Assembly: GCF_945873775.1 (NCBI RefSeq)
Contig: NZ_CAMCEC010000003.1
Coordinates: forward strand, 84,698-148,697
DNA length: 64,000 nt
Direction: 5' to 3'
DNA from: an uncultured Treponema sp.
Lineage (GTDB): Bacteria; Spirochaetota; Spirochaetia; Treponematales; Treponemataceae
In this document: one piece after another, positions 16,815 through 25,609 of the stretch
How positions within the stretch are numbered: the stretch's first letter is position 1
How the letters are laid out: every line of letters begins with the position of its first letter
The notes under the pieces: generated by a model
Databases searched by the model: none
Told to the model about the DNA's origin: nothing
The model's input: only the letters and a program-made list of their open reading frames with translations
Program-made: the position numbers and the translations under genes

Positions 16815-16873
16815 AATATCTGCTTCCTTTTATTGAAAAATTAACTAAGTCTAACATAGTTGATTTTTTTTTT

Positions 16874-18073
16874 CTATAGCTCTGATTCTTTGCTCAAAAG
16901 TTTTTCAAGTGTTTGGGAACATCCAAGCTCTTTAAACAAACTTTTCATTCTGATTTTTGCTTCCTGGCTTTTTAAATTGCCTGACTGTTTTTTTACAGCG
17001 CGGATTAAAATGTTTTTTGGAGTGTGGCTCATGTCGATGAATTCCAAAAGCTGAACTGTGTATCCGCATTGCTCAAGAAGTTCTGCACGGATTGCATCAG
17101 TTGCAATTGCTGCAAGCCGTTCACGTAAAATTCCAAATCTTTCAATTGAAGCGAACGGACTTTCTGATTTGATTTTTTGTTTTTCGAGCTGGCTGTTTAT
17201 TTCGTGTTGGCAGCAAGGAACTGAAAGAATTGCTTTTGCATTATGTTTAACCGCATAGTCGAGCGCGAAGTCTGTTGCTGTGTCGCAGGCGTGAAGTGTA
17301 ATTATGATGTCTGGAGTTTTTTCAGATGAATAGTCTGCAATGTTTCCCACTTTGAATTCAAGATTTTTGCATCCAAGTTTTTTTGCAAGCGAATCGCAGT
17401 TTTTTATTACGTCTTCTTTTAAATCAAGTCCTGTTATGCAGACAGGAATTTTTTTCAGTTCAGTCAAAAAATAATAAACTGCAAAAGTTAAATAAGATTT
17501 TCCTGAGCCGAAGTCAACAATTCTTAGCGGATTTCCCTGACTGTAAGAAGCTCCATTTAGATTTTCAATGTTTTCAATTATGTCGTTTATAAATTCGAGG
17601 AATCTGTTTATTTGCCGGAATTTGTCATATTTTTGCGCGACAACTTTTCCGTCTTTTGTCATAACTCCAAGTTCAACTAAAAACGGAACTGGAATTCCTT
17701 CTTGCAAAATATAATTTTTTATTCGGTTGAAATTATTTGAAAACTTTTGTTCCGCTGAAAAATTTTTTGCTGCTTTTCTGAAAACTTTTATTTCGCCTTT
17801 TTTATTTGCCATTGTTGTAATTTCTTCTGTATCCGTTTTTACAATGCAATTTTTAAAAGCTGTTCCTGCGTGCTTTTCAATAAATTCCCGCGCTTGCTCT
17901 GCAGTGAAACTTTTTTGAAACGCCTGCTTTTCTGTAAAAAATTCAGGTTGAAATTCATTTTGCTTTTTTGCGGAAGGAGATGGGTTTTTCCAGATCCGGA
18001 TTTTTATATAAGGCTTGCCAAAAATTTCCGGGCAAGTTTTTGATGGCTTTGAAAATACTGCGCTTAAAATCAT
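16874..18073 (-). CDS. SAM-dependent methyltransferase (Methyltransf_32 type)
   Basis: 399 aa. The C-terminal half has a Rossmann methyltransferase: motif I VDFGSGKSYLTFAVYYFL (about residues 207-224), an acidic motif II in ITGLDLKED, and the LHACDTATDFAL / VPCCQHE segment that marks the family related to GSTCD and PF13679. The N-terminal 180 residues are less conserved and may bind the substrate, possibly tRNA or rRNA; the target is unknown. The start lies 6 bp after TAATAT on the minus strand, without a Shine-Dalgarno. Confidence 0.8.
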   Translation of the reverse strand: MILSAVFSKPSKTCPEIFGKPYIKIRIWKNPSPSAKKQNEFQPEFFTEKQAFQKSFTAEQAREFIEKHAGTAFKNCIVKTDTEEITTMANKKGEIKVFRKAAKNFSAEQKFSNNFNRIKNYILQEGIPVPFLVELGVMTKDGKVVAQKYDKFRQINRFLEFINDIIENIENLNGASYSQGNPLRIVDFGSGKSYLTFAVYYFLTELKKIPVCITGLDLKEDVIKNCDSLAKKLGCKNLEFKVGNIADYSSEKTPDIIITLHACDTATDFALDYAVKHNAKAILSVPCCQHEINSQLEKQKIKSESPFASIERFGILRERLAAIATDAIRAELLEQCGYTVQLLEFIDMSHTPKNILIRAVKKQSGNLKSQEAKIRMKSLFKELGCSQTLEKLLSKESEL

Positions 18074-18176
18074 ATTTTTATATTAGCACAAACATTTGTT
18101 TTTGAGGATAGCGCATTTTTTATGACCTTTACATTTTTATTATAAATGATATATTTCTACAGAAAGGGTTACAAAG

Positions 18177-19529
18177 ATGTCAGTTAAAAAAGATTTTTCT
18201 GAAGGTCCGCTTTTAAAAAATATTTTGATTTTCAGTTTGCCTCTAATTTTTACAAATCTTCTCCAGACTTTTTTCAATATGACTGATATTGCGGTTTTGG
18301 GACGTTTTGCAAGTCCGTCTTCTGTTGGCTCGGTTGGTTCTACGGTAATTCTTGTTTTTTTATGCACAGGAATTCTTATTGGATTTGGTTCTGGCGTTAA
18401 CGTCATTGTGGCGTTTTTTATAGGCGCAAAAAATGACAACGACATTTGCGAAACTGTTCATACTTCCGCGGTTGTTTGCCTTGTTGCGGGATTCATTGTC
18501 GGTGCCGCCGGAATAATTTTTTCCCGTTCCGTTTTGAACTTGATGAGCACAAAGCCAGTTCTTATTGAAGACGCGGTTTTGTACTTTAGAATTTACATGG
18601 TTGGACTTCCTGCTCTTGCTTTTTATAATTTCGGAAATGGAATTCTTAGCGCGGAAGGAGATACAAAGTCGCCTTTGCTTTTTCTTTTTATTTCTGGAAT
18701 TTTCAATGTTGTGCTGGATTTGCTTTTGGTTATTCATTTTAAAATGGATATTGCCGGAGTTGCAATTGCAAGCGTTGTCGCGCTTTATGTTTCAGCATTT
18801 CTTGTTTTTATAAAACTGCACAGAAAAAATGATTCTCTTGCGCTGCGTTTTTCCAAGCTTAAAGTCAATAAATCGAAATTTGTTCGGCTTTTAAAAATTG
18901 GAATTCCTGCTGGAATGCAAAATGCGATTTTTGGATTTGCAAATCTTTTTATTCAGATTGGAGTTAATTCTTTTGACGCTTCTATGGTTGTTGCAAATTC
19001 CGCAGCTTCAAATTCAGATCCGCTTGTCTATAATGTTATGAGCGCATTTTATGTGGCTTGCTCAACTTTTATAGGCCAGAATTATGGAGCTGGAAAAAAA
19101 TCCAGAGTTTTAAAAAGCTATTTTATAAGTCTTGCGTGCTCGTTCTTTTTTGCGTTGTTCTTAGGTCTTTTGCTTTTTGCGTTTGGAAGAAATTTTATTT
19201 CGATTTTTATTTCAGATCCTGCGATTGTGGAACTTGGAATGAAGCGGCTTTCGATAATGGCTTGCTCTTATTGCATTTCAGCATTTATGGATTGCACTAT
19301 TGCGGCTTCACGCGGACTTGGTCAGACTTCCGTTCCGACTGTAATTGTTATTCTTGGTTCATGTGTTTTTAGAATCGCATGGATTTTTACCGTGTTTGCA
19401 TATTTTAAAACAATTGAATCTCTTTATTTGCTTTTTGCTTTTTCCTGGACGATTACCGCTGCGGCAGAAATTTTTTATTTTGCAAAACTTTACAAACAGA
19501 AGTTTTCAGTTTCCGCATTAAAAGCGTAG
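18177..19529 (+). CDS. MATE family efflux transporter
   Basis: 450 aa, about 12 membrane segments, a second MATE protein distant in sequence from the one at 12916. N-terminal NILIFSLPLIFTNLLQTFFN and TDIAVLGRF match the first helices; the second half begins near residue 235 with KIGIPAGMQNAIFGF. Belongs with the DinF/NorM-like group. A promoter (TTTACA-N16-TATATT) and an AAGGG Shine-Dalgarno precede it. Substrate unknown. Confidence 0.9.
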   Translation: MSVKKDFSEGPLLKNILIFSLPLIFTNLLQTFFNMTDIAVLGRFASPSSVGSVGSTVILVFLCTGILIGFGSGVNVIVAFFIGAKNDNDICETVHTSAVVCLVAGFIVGAAGIIFSRSVLNLMSTKPVLIEDAVLYFRIYMVGLPALAFYNFGNGILSAEGDTKSPLLFLFISGIFNVVLDLLLVIHFKMDIAGVAIASVVALYVSAFLVFIKLHRKNDSLALRFSKLKVNKSKFVRLLKIGIPAGMQNAIFGFANLFIQIGVNSFDASMVVANSAASNSDPLVYNVMSAFYVACSTFIGQNYGAGKKSRVLKSYFISLACSFFFALFLGLLLFAFGRNFISIFISDPAIVELGMKRLSIMACSYCISAFMDCTIAASRGLGQTSVPTVIVILGSCVFRIAWIFTVFAYFKTIESLYLLFAFSWTITAAAEIFYFAKLYKQKFSVSALKA

Positions 19530-19580
19530 CAATAAATTTTTTTTCAATTTTATCGGAAGTTTGAAACTGGCGCATATTAA

Positions 19581-19609
19581 TTGAAAATTATTACTATATA
19601 ATCTATAAT
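19581..19609 (+). promoter_or_regulatory. parAB promoter
   Basis: TTGAAA, 17-bp spacer, TATAAT, then 9 bp to the parA ATG. The near-absence of a leader suggests leaderless translation. A second TATAAT overlaps the spacer (19597-19602). Confidence 0.65.
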
Positions 19610-19618
19610 GGTTTAATC

Positions 19619-20374
19619 ATGGGAAAGGTATTTGTTTTTGTTAATCAGAAAGGTGGCGTTGGCAAGACTACATCTGCTATAAATATCGGGGCGTATATTG
19701 CTGTTGGCGGAAAAAAAGTTCTGCTTGTTGATTTTGACAGCCAGGGAAATATGTCTAGTGGCGTTGGAGTCAGCAAAAAAAAGCCTACTATTTATGAGCT
19801 CCTTGCCGGTCAGTCCACTATTGACGAAACTATAAAACATTCTGGTGTAAAAAATCTTGATGTCATAAGCGCGTCTATTGATTTGTCTGGCGCGGCGATT
19901 GAACTTGTAGATCAGGAAAACCGCGAATACTTTTTAAAAAACGCCCTTGCTCCTGTCCGTGAAAAATACGATTACATTCTGATTGACTGTCCGCCTTCCC
20001 TTGGAATTCTTACATTGAACGGACTTGCCGCCGCAGATGCTGTTCTTGTTCCTATGCAGTGCGAATATTTTGCGCTTGAAGGAATCACTCTTCTTTTGCA
20101 GACAGTAAAAAAAGTTCAGGAAAGCATAAATAAAAATCTTGTAATCGGCGGAATATTTTTTACGATGTATGATTCCAGAACTCGTCTTGCGCAAGATGTT
20201 GTTATGCAAGTAAAAAGCTATTTCAAAGATGTTGTTTTCAATACAATTATTCCGCGCAATGTAAGGCTTTCAGAAGCGCCTTCACATGGCGAGCCGATTT
20301 GCATTTATGATCCGAATTGTGTTGGCGCAAAAAGCTATCAGAGACTTGCAGAAGAGGTAATCAGCCGTGGCTAA
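19619..20374 (+). CDS. parA: Chromosome partitioning ATPase ParA (Soj)
   Basis: 251 aa, small chromosomal ParA without an N-terminal DNA-binding domain. Deviant Walker A NQKGGVGKTT (about residues 9-18), Walker A' LVDFDSQGN (about 38-46) and Walker B YILIDCPPSLG (about 118-128) are intact. With ParB it segregates replication origins on the nucleoid. The gene overlaps parB by 8 bases. No dnaA, gidA or gidB lies in this window, so the usual origin cluster is not here. Confidence 0.95.
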   Translation: MGKVFVFVNQKGGVGKTTSAINIGAYIAVGGKKVLLVDFDSQGNMSSGVGVSKKKPTIYELLAGQSTIDETIKHSGVKNLDVISASIDLSGAAIELVDQENREYFLKNALAPVREKYDYILIDCPPSLGILTLNGLAAADAVLVPMQCEYFALEGITLLLQTVKKVQESINKNLVIGGIFFTMYDSRTRLAQDVVMQVKSYFKDVVFNTIIPRNVRLSEAPSHGEPICIYDPNCVGAKSYQRLAEEVISRG

Positions 20375-21320
20375 ACATCAGGGATTGGGAAAAGGTCTTG
20401 GCGCCTTGATGCAGGAAGCTGATTTGTCCGAGGAAGTTTCCGAAAATGGAGTTCAGCTTAAGGAAAGTGCGTCTCCTGTAAATTTAGATCTTCCGGCTGG
20501 AATTTCTTCTGACGAAAACGGAACGCTTTGGGTTGACCCGGCTCTTTTAAAGCCAAATCCTCGTCAGCCGCGAACTTACTTTGATGATGAAAAACTTGCT
20601 GAGCTTACAGAGTCAGTGCGCAAGGAAGGAATTCTTTCGCCAGTTATAATAGAAGATGCAAACGACGGAACATTTTTTATCATTGCTGGTGAACGCCGTA
20701 CCCGCGCAGCCAAAGCCGCAGGCCTTAAAAAAATTCCTGTTCAGCTTAGAAAATATTCAGAGCAAAGAAAACTTGAAGTTGCGCTTATAGAAAATATTCA
20801 GCGTACAGATTTGAATGCGTTGGAAGAAGCCCAGGCTTATTATGATTTGATGGAGCTTGGAAACTTGACGCAGGATCAGGTTGCGGAGCGTGTTGGAAAA
20901 AACAGATCTACTGTTGCAAACTGCCTTCGTCTTTTAAAGCTTCCGGAAGATATTCAAAAAGCTCTTGTTACAGATTCAATTTCTTCTGGACACGCGCGCG
21001 CCATTTTGAGCTTGGAAAATGATTCTGACAAGCGGATTCTTTTTGGAAAAATAATTGGACAGGGACTTTCTGTAAGGCAGTCTGAAAATATCGCCAAGGA
21101 AATGAAAAGCGGAATTCCTTCAGCTGCAAAAACTGATTTTAAACCAGAACAAAAAAAAGATCCGAATCTTGCAGCTCTTGAGCAAAAGCTTATTGAGCGG
21201 CTTGGAACAAAAGTTCAGTTGAAAGGCGGATTCAGCAAGGGAACAATTTCTATAAATTATTTTTCTTCTGAAGATTTGGACCGCATTTTTAATTTGATTG
21301 TGCCAGACGCAAACTTGTAG
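20367..21320 (+). CDS. parB: Chromosome partitioning protein ParB (Spo0J)
   Basis: 317 aa. CTP-dependent parS clamp. N-terminal ParB domain with box I NPRQPR and box II GERRTRAAK (about residues 98-106, CTP-binding), then the HTH DQVAERVGKNRSTVANCLRLL (in part: VAERVGKNRSTVANCLR, about 170-187) and a C-terminal dimer domain. It starts with GTG inside the parA end, a coupled arrangement. A perfect parS site was not found by eye in the window. Confidence 0.95.
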   Translation: MAKHQGLGKGLGALMQEADLSEEVSENGVQLKESASPVNLDLPAGISSDENGTLWVDPALLKPNPRQPRTYFDDEKLAELTESVRKEGILSPVIIEDANDGTFFIIAGERRTRAAKAAGLKKIPVQLRKYSEQRKLEVALIENIQRTDLNALEEAQAYYDLMELGNLTQDQVAERVGKNRSTVANCLRLLKLPEDIQKALVTDSISSGHARAILSLENDSDKRILFGKIIGQGLSVRQSENIAKEMKSGIPSAAKTDFKPEQKKDPNLAALEQKLIERLGTKVQLKGGFSKGTISINYFSSEDLDRIFNLIVPDANL

Positions 21321-21347
21321 TTTTGCTAAAATTATTTCTTGATAAAA

Positions 21348-22517
21348 ATGTCTGCAAAAAAACAAAACAGGAAAAGAACTGCAAAAAAAAGAACTCCTCG
21401 TAAAAAAAAGCCAAAGATAATTCTTGACAATAAAAGTGTTATGCTTTTGTCTGCATCGATTATTTTTTTGTGCGCAGTTTTTCTTTCCATGGCTTTTGTT
21501 TTTTCATCTCCCAAAAAAGAAAAGCAGCCAAATGCTACAAATGTTGAGCAGCCAGTTTTGCATCAGGAACAAAAAGTCAAGTCTGCTGAAAAAAATAAAA
21601 TTTCAGAAAATGTAAACCAGCCGAAAAAGGTTCAGCCTGAAAAAAAGGAAACTGTTAAAAAGCCAGTTGAGATTCAGCCTGAAGTAAAAAAAGTTCCAGT
21701 TGAGAAAAAAACTGAAGAGAAAAAGCCGCAGCCAATTTCCAAGCCGGAAGTAAAAAAAGAAGAACCTAAAATTGCTTCTGTGAATCCGCCTGCAAAAAAA
21801 ACTGAAGAAATAAAAATTGAAAAATATTCAATTCCGCCTGCAAAAAATGGAGCGACGCTTGTTTTTATAATTGATGACGGCGGATACGACACTTACAATT
21901 TAAAGCTTTACACAAGTCTTCCTTTTCCAATTGCGATTGCGGTTCTTCCAAAGCTTGCGCATTCAAAAGACTGTGCAGCTATCGTAAGAAATTCGGGACA
22001 GGAACTTATGCTTCATCAGCCAATGCAAGCCCAGAATTTAAAGCTTAATCCAGGTGAAGGCGCGATTTTGCCCGATATGTCTTTGAGCGAAGTTTATAAA
22101 CAGGTTTCAGAAAATATTGCGGAAATCGGACCAATAAAAGGTCTTAACAATCATGAAGGTTCTCTTATAACTTGCGATGTTATGAAAATTGGTGCGGTTC
22201 TTGATGCGGTTCTTGACAATGGAATTTTCTTTGTGGATTCCAGAACTTCCGCGCAGACAAAAGCTCCTCAAGCCGCATTGGAACGAGACATGAAAATTCT
22301 TGAGCGTGATGTTTTTATAGACGACATAATTTCTAAAGATGAAATGCTTGCTCAAATTTACCGCGGACTTGGAATTGCAAATAAAAATGGAAAAGTTATA
22401 ATGATTGGCCACGTTGATAAATCTGCAAAAATTCTTCCGCAGCTTTTAAATGATATGTATCCATATTTAAAGCAGAAAGGATACAAGTTCGCTTTTCCTT
22501 CGCAGATTCAAAAATAA
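21348..22517 (+). CDS. Divergent polysaccharide deacetylase family protein
   Basis: 389 aa. Lys/Arg-rich N-terminus, one membrane helix (about residues 26-48), then a long Lys-Pro-Glu-rich linker (about 50-160) that may span the periplasm, then a divergent polysaccharide deacetylase domain (PF04748) from about residue 167: FIIDDGG, a LMLHQPMQA strand, GLNNHEGS and IMIGHVDKS. The family keeps a NodB-like barrel with changed metal ligands; some members assist amidase-based cell separation. It begins 27 bp after parB and 32 bp before tsaD, so these four genes may form one operon. The TTG nine bases upstream is the only other start. Confidence 0.85.
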   Translation: MSAKKQNRKRTAKKRTPRKKKPKIILDNKSVMLLSASIIFLCAVFLSMAFVFSSPKKEKQPNATNVEQPVLHQEQKVKSAEKNKISENVNQPKKVQPEKKETVKKPVEIQPEVKKVPVEKKTEEKKPQPISKPEVKKEEPKIASVNPPAKKTEEIKIEKYSIPPAKNGATLVFIIDDGGYDTYNLKLYTSLPFPIAIAVLPKLAHSKDCAAIVRNSGQELMLHQPMQAQNLKLNPGEGAILPDMSLSEVYKQVSENIAEIGPIKGLNNHEGSLITCDVMKIGAVLDAVLDNGIFFVDSRTSAQTKAPQAALERDMKILERDVFIDDIISKDEMLAQIYRGLGIANKNGKVIMIGHVDKSAKILPQLLNDMYPYLKQKGYKFAFPSQIQK

Positions 22518-22549
22518 CTTTACTTGGAATGTAATGTATTGGAGTATAT

Positions 22550-23587
22550 ATGAAAGTTCTTGGAATAGAATCTTCTTGTGATGAAACTGCCTGCGCAATT
22601 GTTGAAGACGGCAGAAAAATTTTAAGCAATGTTGTTGCAACGCAAATTCCTTTTCATCAGATTTATAAAGGCGTTGTGCCAGAAATTGCAAGCCGCAAGC
22701 ATGCTGAATGGATTCTTCCAGTTGTAAGACAAAGCCTTGAAGAAGCTCATTTGAATCTTGATGAAGTTGATGCGATTGCCGCTACAAATCGTCCAGGGCT
22801 TATGGGCGCGCTCTTGGTTGGACTTACTTTTGGAAAAACTTTGGCATGGGCTTCTGGCAAACCTTTTATCGCTGTAAACCACATGCTTGGACACATGTAT
22901 GCTGCTCATCTTGAAAATGACATTCCTTATCCGTACATTGGGCTTTTGGTTTCCGGCGGACACAGCATTATTTCAAAAGTGAATGGCTTTGACGACTTGG
23001 AAATTTTAGGAACTACAATTGATGACAGCGTTGGAGAAGCGTTTGACAAGGTTGCAAAATATTATGACTTGGGTTATCCGGGAGGAGTTATAATTGACAG
23101 GCTTGCTAAAAACGGAAATCCAGATGCGTTCAGTTTTCCTCTTCCAAAACTTGATAAAGGAGAACATCGTTATGATGTTTCTTTCAGCGGACTAAAAACT
23201 GCCGTAATCCATCAGGCTGATATGTTTTTAAATTCAGGATTTGAAAAGTCAGTTGAAAATATCGCGGCGTCTTTTCAGGAAACTGCTTGCAGAACTTTGG
23301 TTTCAAGATTGCTTAGGGCGGTGGAAGACACAGGGCTAAAAACTGTTGTTGCAGGCGGAGGTGTTGCTGCAAATTCACGGCTTAGGGCAATGCTTGCTGA
23401 ACATAAAGAAATAAACTGCATTTTTCCTCCTTTAAAATTATGCGGAGACAATGGCGCGATGATTGCCGGCGTTGCGTATCATTTTCTTAAGCGAGGAGAA
23501 ACTAGTCCGCTGAATACAACAGCTTGTGCAAGGATTCCGCAGTTTAAAAGAGGACTTGCAAATCTTGAAGCATTTGGAAGAAGATAA
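22550..23587 (+). CDS. tsaD: tRNA N6-threonylcarbamoyladenosine transferase subunit TsaD
   Basis: 345 aa, full length. TsaD transfers threonylcarbamoyl from TC-AMP to A37 of ANN-reading tRNAs. Seen: N-terminal GIESSCDETACAI, the metal-binding HMLGHMYAAH (about residues 112-121), LLVSGGHS (about 137), and the Kae1 nucleotide-binding segment VAGGGVAANSRLR (about 265). Also a GGAG Shine-Dalgarno seven bases ahead of the ATG. TsaB, TsaC and TsaE are not in the window. Confidence 0.96.
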   Translation: MKVLGIESSCDETACAIVEDGRKILSNVVATQIPFHQIYKGVVPEIASRKHAEWILPVVRQSLEEAHLNLDEVDAIAATNRPGLMGALLVGLTFGKTLAWASGKPFIAVNHMLGHMYAAHLENDIPYPYIGLLVSGGHSIISKVNGFDDLEILGTTIDDSVGEAFDKVAKYYDLGYPGGVIIDRLAKNGNPDAFSFPLPKLDKGEHRYDVSFSGLKTAVIHQADMFLNSGFEKSVENIAASFQETACRTLVSRLLRAVEDTGLKTVVAGGGVAANSRLRAMLAEHKEINCIFPPLKLCGDNGAMIAGVAYHFLKRGETSPLNTTACARIPQFKRGLANLEAFGRR

Positions 23588-23632
23588 ATTCGTACGCTGA
23601 AATTCAGTTTGTCTTTTAAAAACGCTCTGACT

Positions 23633-23660
23633 TTTACAAATCTGTATATTTTTGTATAAT
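23633..23660 (+). promoter_or_regulatory. ilvD promoter and leader
   Basis: TTTACA, 16-bp spacer, TATAAT, leaving a leader of about 100 bases. The leader can form a TTCAAAA/TTTTGAA hairpin (about 23672-23694) but shows neither a leader peptide rich in Val/Leu/Ile nor a T-box. Confidence 0.55.
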
Positions 23661-23766
23661 AGAAATTAGTTTCAAAAATCGTTTGGCTTTTGAAGCTCTT
23701 TTATATAGAAAAATACATTTTAAAACTTTTGATTTTTAAAGAAAGTTTTTATACCGAGGTTCGACT

Positions 23767-25458
23767 ATGACAAAAAAATCTGACAATGCCTGCAGGGGAA
23801 CAGCACGCGCGCCGCACCGTTCTCTTTTTTATGCTTCCGGCTACACTGATGAGGAATTGGATCAGCCGCTGGTTGGTGTTATTTGCGCAAAAAATGAACT
23901 TATTCCGGGGCATATTGAGCTTGATCGGATTGCGGAGGCTGTTAAGGCCGGCGTCAGGATGGCTGGTGGAACTCCGATTGAATTTCCGGCGATTGGCGTT
24001 TGCGACGGAATTGCGATGGGCCACGAGGGAATGAAATATTCGCTTGTTACACGCGAGCTTATTGCCGACAGCGTTGAATGTGTTGCAAAGGCTCATCAGT
24101 TTGACGCTCTGGTTATGATTCCAAACTGCGACAAGATTGTTCCGGGAATGCTTATGGCTGCCGCTCGTCTTGATTTGCCGACTGTTTTTGTTTCCGGCGG
24201 TCCGATGATGCCGGGGCATCTTCCGGGAAACGATGCTTCAAATCCTTATTCCGGCAAAAATCTTTCGCTTACAGATATGTTCGAGGCTGTCGGCGGTCTT
24301 GCTGTCGGAAAAATCACTGAGGAGCAGCTTAAGGAAATGGAGCACAGGGCTTGTCCGGGTTGCGGCGCTTGTTCTGGAATGTTCACTGCAAACTCAATGA
24401 ACTGTCTGACTGAAGTTTTGGGACTTGGTCTTCCTGGAAACGGAACAATTCCTGCTGTTACCGGTGAACGAATTGCTCTTGCAAAGCACGCTGGTATGGC
24501 TGTTATGAATTTGTATAAGAAAGGAATTACTGCCCGCCAGATGATGACAGGTGAGAATTTCCGCAATGCGCTTACAGCGGATATGGCGCTCGGATGTTCT
24601 TCCAACACAATGCTGCACGTTCCTGCGATTGCGCACGAAGCTGGAATTGACATTGACCTGCACGAAGTTAATAAAATTTCAGAAAGAACTCCGAACCTTT
24701 GCCATCTTGCACCGGCAGGACACACTTTTATGTGCGAGCTTGATGATGCCGGCGGTGTTCAGGCTGTTCTTGCTGAACTTGCAAAAAAGAATCTTATAAA
24801 TACATCTTTGATTACCGCTACAGGAAAAACAATCGCCGAAAATATTAAAGGCGTAAAAAACAGGAATCCTGAAATCCTGCGCCCGATTGAAAATCCGTTC
24901 AGCGACAACGGCGGAATTGCGATTTTGTTCGGAAATCTTGCGCCAAACGGAACTGTTGTAAAACGTTCAGCTTGCGCCCCGGAACTTATGCACCATACAG
25001 GTCCGGCCCGCGTGTTCAACGACGAAAGCGAGGCGATGGAGGCTGTTCAAAAGTCAAAGATTAAGCCGGGCGATGTTGTAGTAATCCGCTACGAAGGTCC
25101 AAAAGGCGGTCCTGGAATGCGTGAAATGCTTGCGGTTACAGCGGCACTTGCAGGTCAGGGCTTGGACAAGCAGGTTGCGCTCATTACAGATGGACGTTTC
25201 AGCGGAGCTACACGTGGCGCGTCGTTGGGACATTGTTCACCGGAAGCGGCTGTTGGCGGTCCGATTGCGCTTGTTGAAGAAGGCGACAAAATCACTTTGG
25301 ACATAAACAACTACAAAATCCATCTTGAAGTAAGCGACGAGGAACTTGCCGCCCGAAAAGCAAAATGGGTTGCCCCGGAGCCAAAAGTAAAAACCGGCTA
25401 TCTTGCCCGCTACGCTAAGCTGGTAAGCAGCGCAGACAAAGGCGCGATATTACAGTAG
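23767..25458 (+). CDS. ilvD: Dihydroxy-acid dehydratase
   Basis: 563 aa. Dehydrates 2,3-dihydroxy-isovalerate and -methylvalerate in valine, leucine and isoleucine synthesis; Fe-S enzyme. The ilvD/edd signature is complete: NCDKIVPGM (about residue 122) and [18 protein letters not shown] (about 197-214). The substrate loop [14 protein letters not shown] is near residue 480. Codon use is richer in GC than that of ilvB next door. It has its own promoter and leader; ilvB follows after a 151-bp gap full of palindromes. The GAGGTT Shine-Dalgarno decides the start. Confidence 0.96.
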   Translation: MTKKSDNACRGTARAPHRSLFYASGYTDEELDQPLVGVICAKNELIPGHIELDRIAEAVKAGVRMAGGTPIEFPAIGVCDGIAMGHEGMKYSLVTRELIADSVECVAKAHQFDALVMIPNCDKIVPGMLMAAARLDLPTVFVSGGPMMPGHLPGNDASNPYSGKNLSLTDMFEAVGGLAVGKITEEQLKEMEHRACPGCGACSGMFTANSMNCLTEVLGLGLPGNGTIPAVTGERIALAKHAGMAVMNLYKKGITARQMMTGENFRNALTADMALGCSSNTMLHVPAIAHEAGIDIDLHEVNKISERTPNLCHLAPAGHTFMCELDDAGGVQAVLAELAKKNLINTSLITATGKTIAENIKGVKNRNPEILRPIENPFSDNGGIAILFGNLAPNGTVVKRSACAPELMHHTGPARVFNDESEAMEAVQKSKIKPGDVVVIRYEGPKGGPGMREMLAVTAALAGQGLDKQVALITDGRFSGATRGASLGHCSPEAAVGGPIALVEEGDKITLDINNYKIHLEVSDEELAARKAKWVAPEPKVKTGYLARYAKLVSSADKGAILQ

Positions 25459-25468
25459 AATAATTGTG

Positions 25469-25570
25469 CGAGTTTGCGAAAGCAAACTCGATAAGTAGCC
25501 GTAGGCTACGACCGGATAAGGGAGCTATTTTACAATAACCAGTGTTCTGCGAGTTTGCCGTAAGACTACG
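25469..25570. repeat. Cluster of palindromes between ilvD and ilvB
   Basis: A perfect 9-bp stem with GAAA tetraloop (CGAGTTTGC / GCAAACTCG, 25469-25490), followed by GTAGCC-GTA-GGCTAC (25495-25509), and a shortened copy that joins the left arm GCGAGTTTGC to GACTACG (25550-25570). No T run follows the first stem, so it is not a standard terminator. A related palindrome lies after pckG (3466-3483). Confidence 0.6.
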
Positions 25571-25609
25571 ATTTTTCAGTAAATAAAAAAATAAAAGGAA
25601 TATTAAGAA

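Noticed and set aside
19530..21350. Replication origin next to parAB
   Set aside because: No dnaA, gidA, rpmH or cluster of DnaA boxes is seen, and no parS by eye.
23661..23766. T-box or attenuator leader of ilvD
   Set aside because: No T-box motif, no peptide rich in branched-chain codons and no terminator in the leader.
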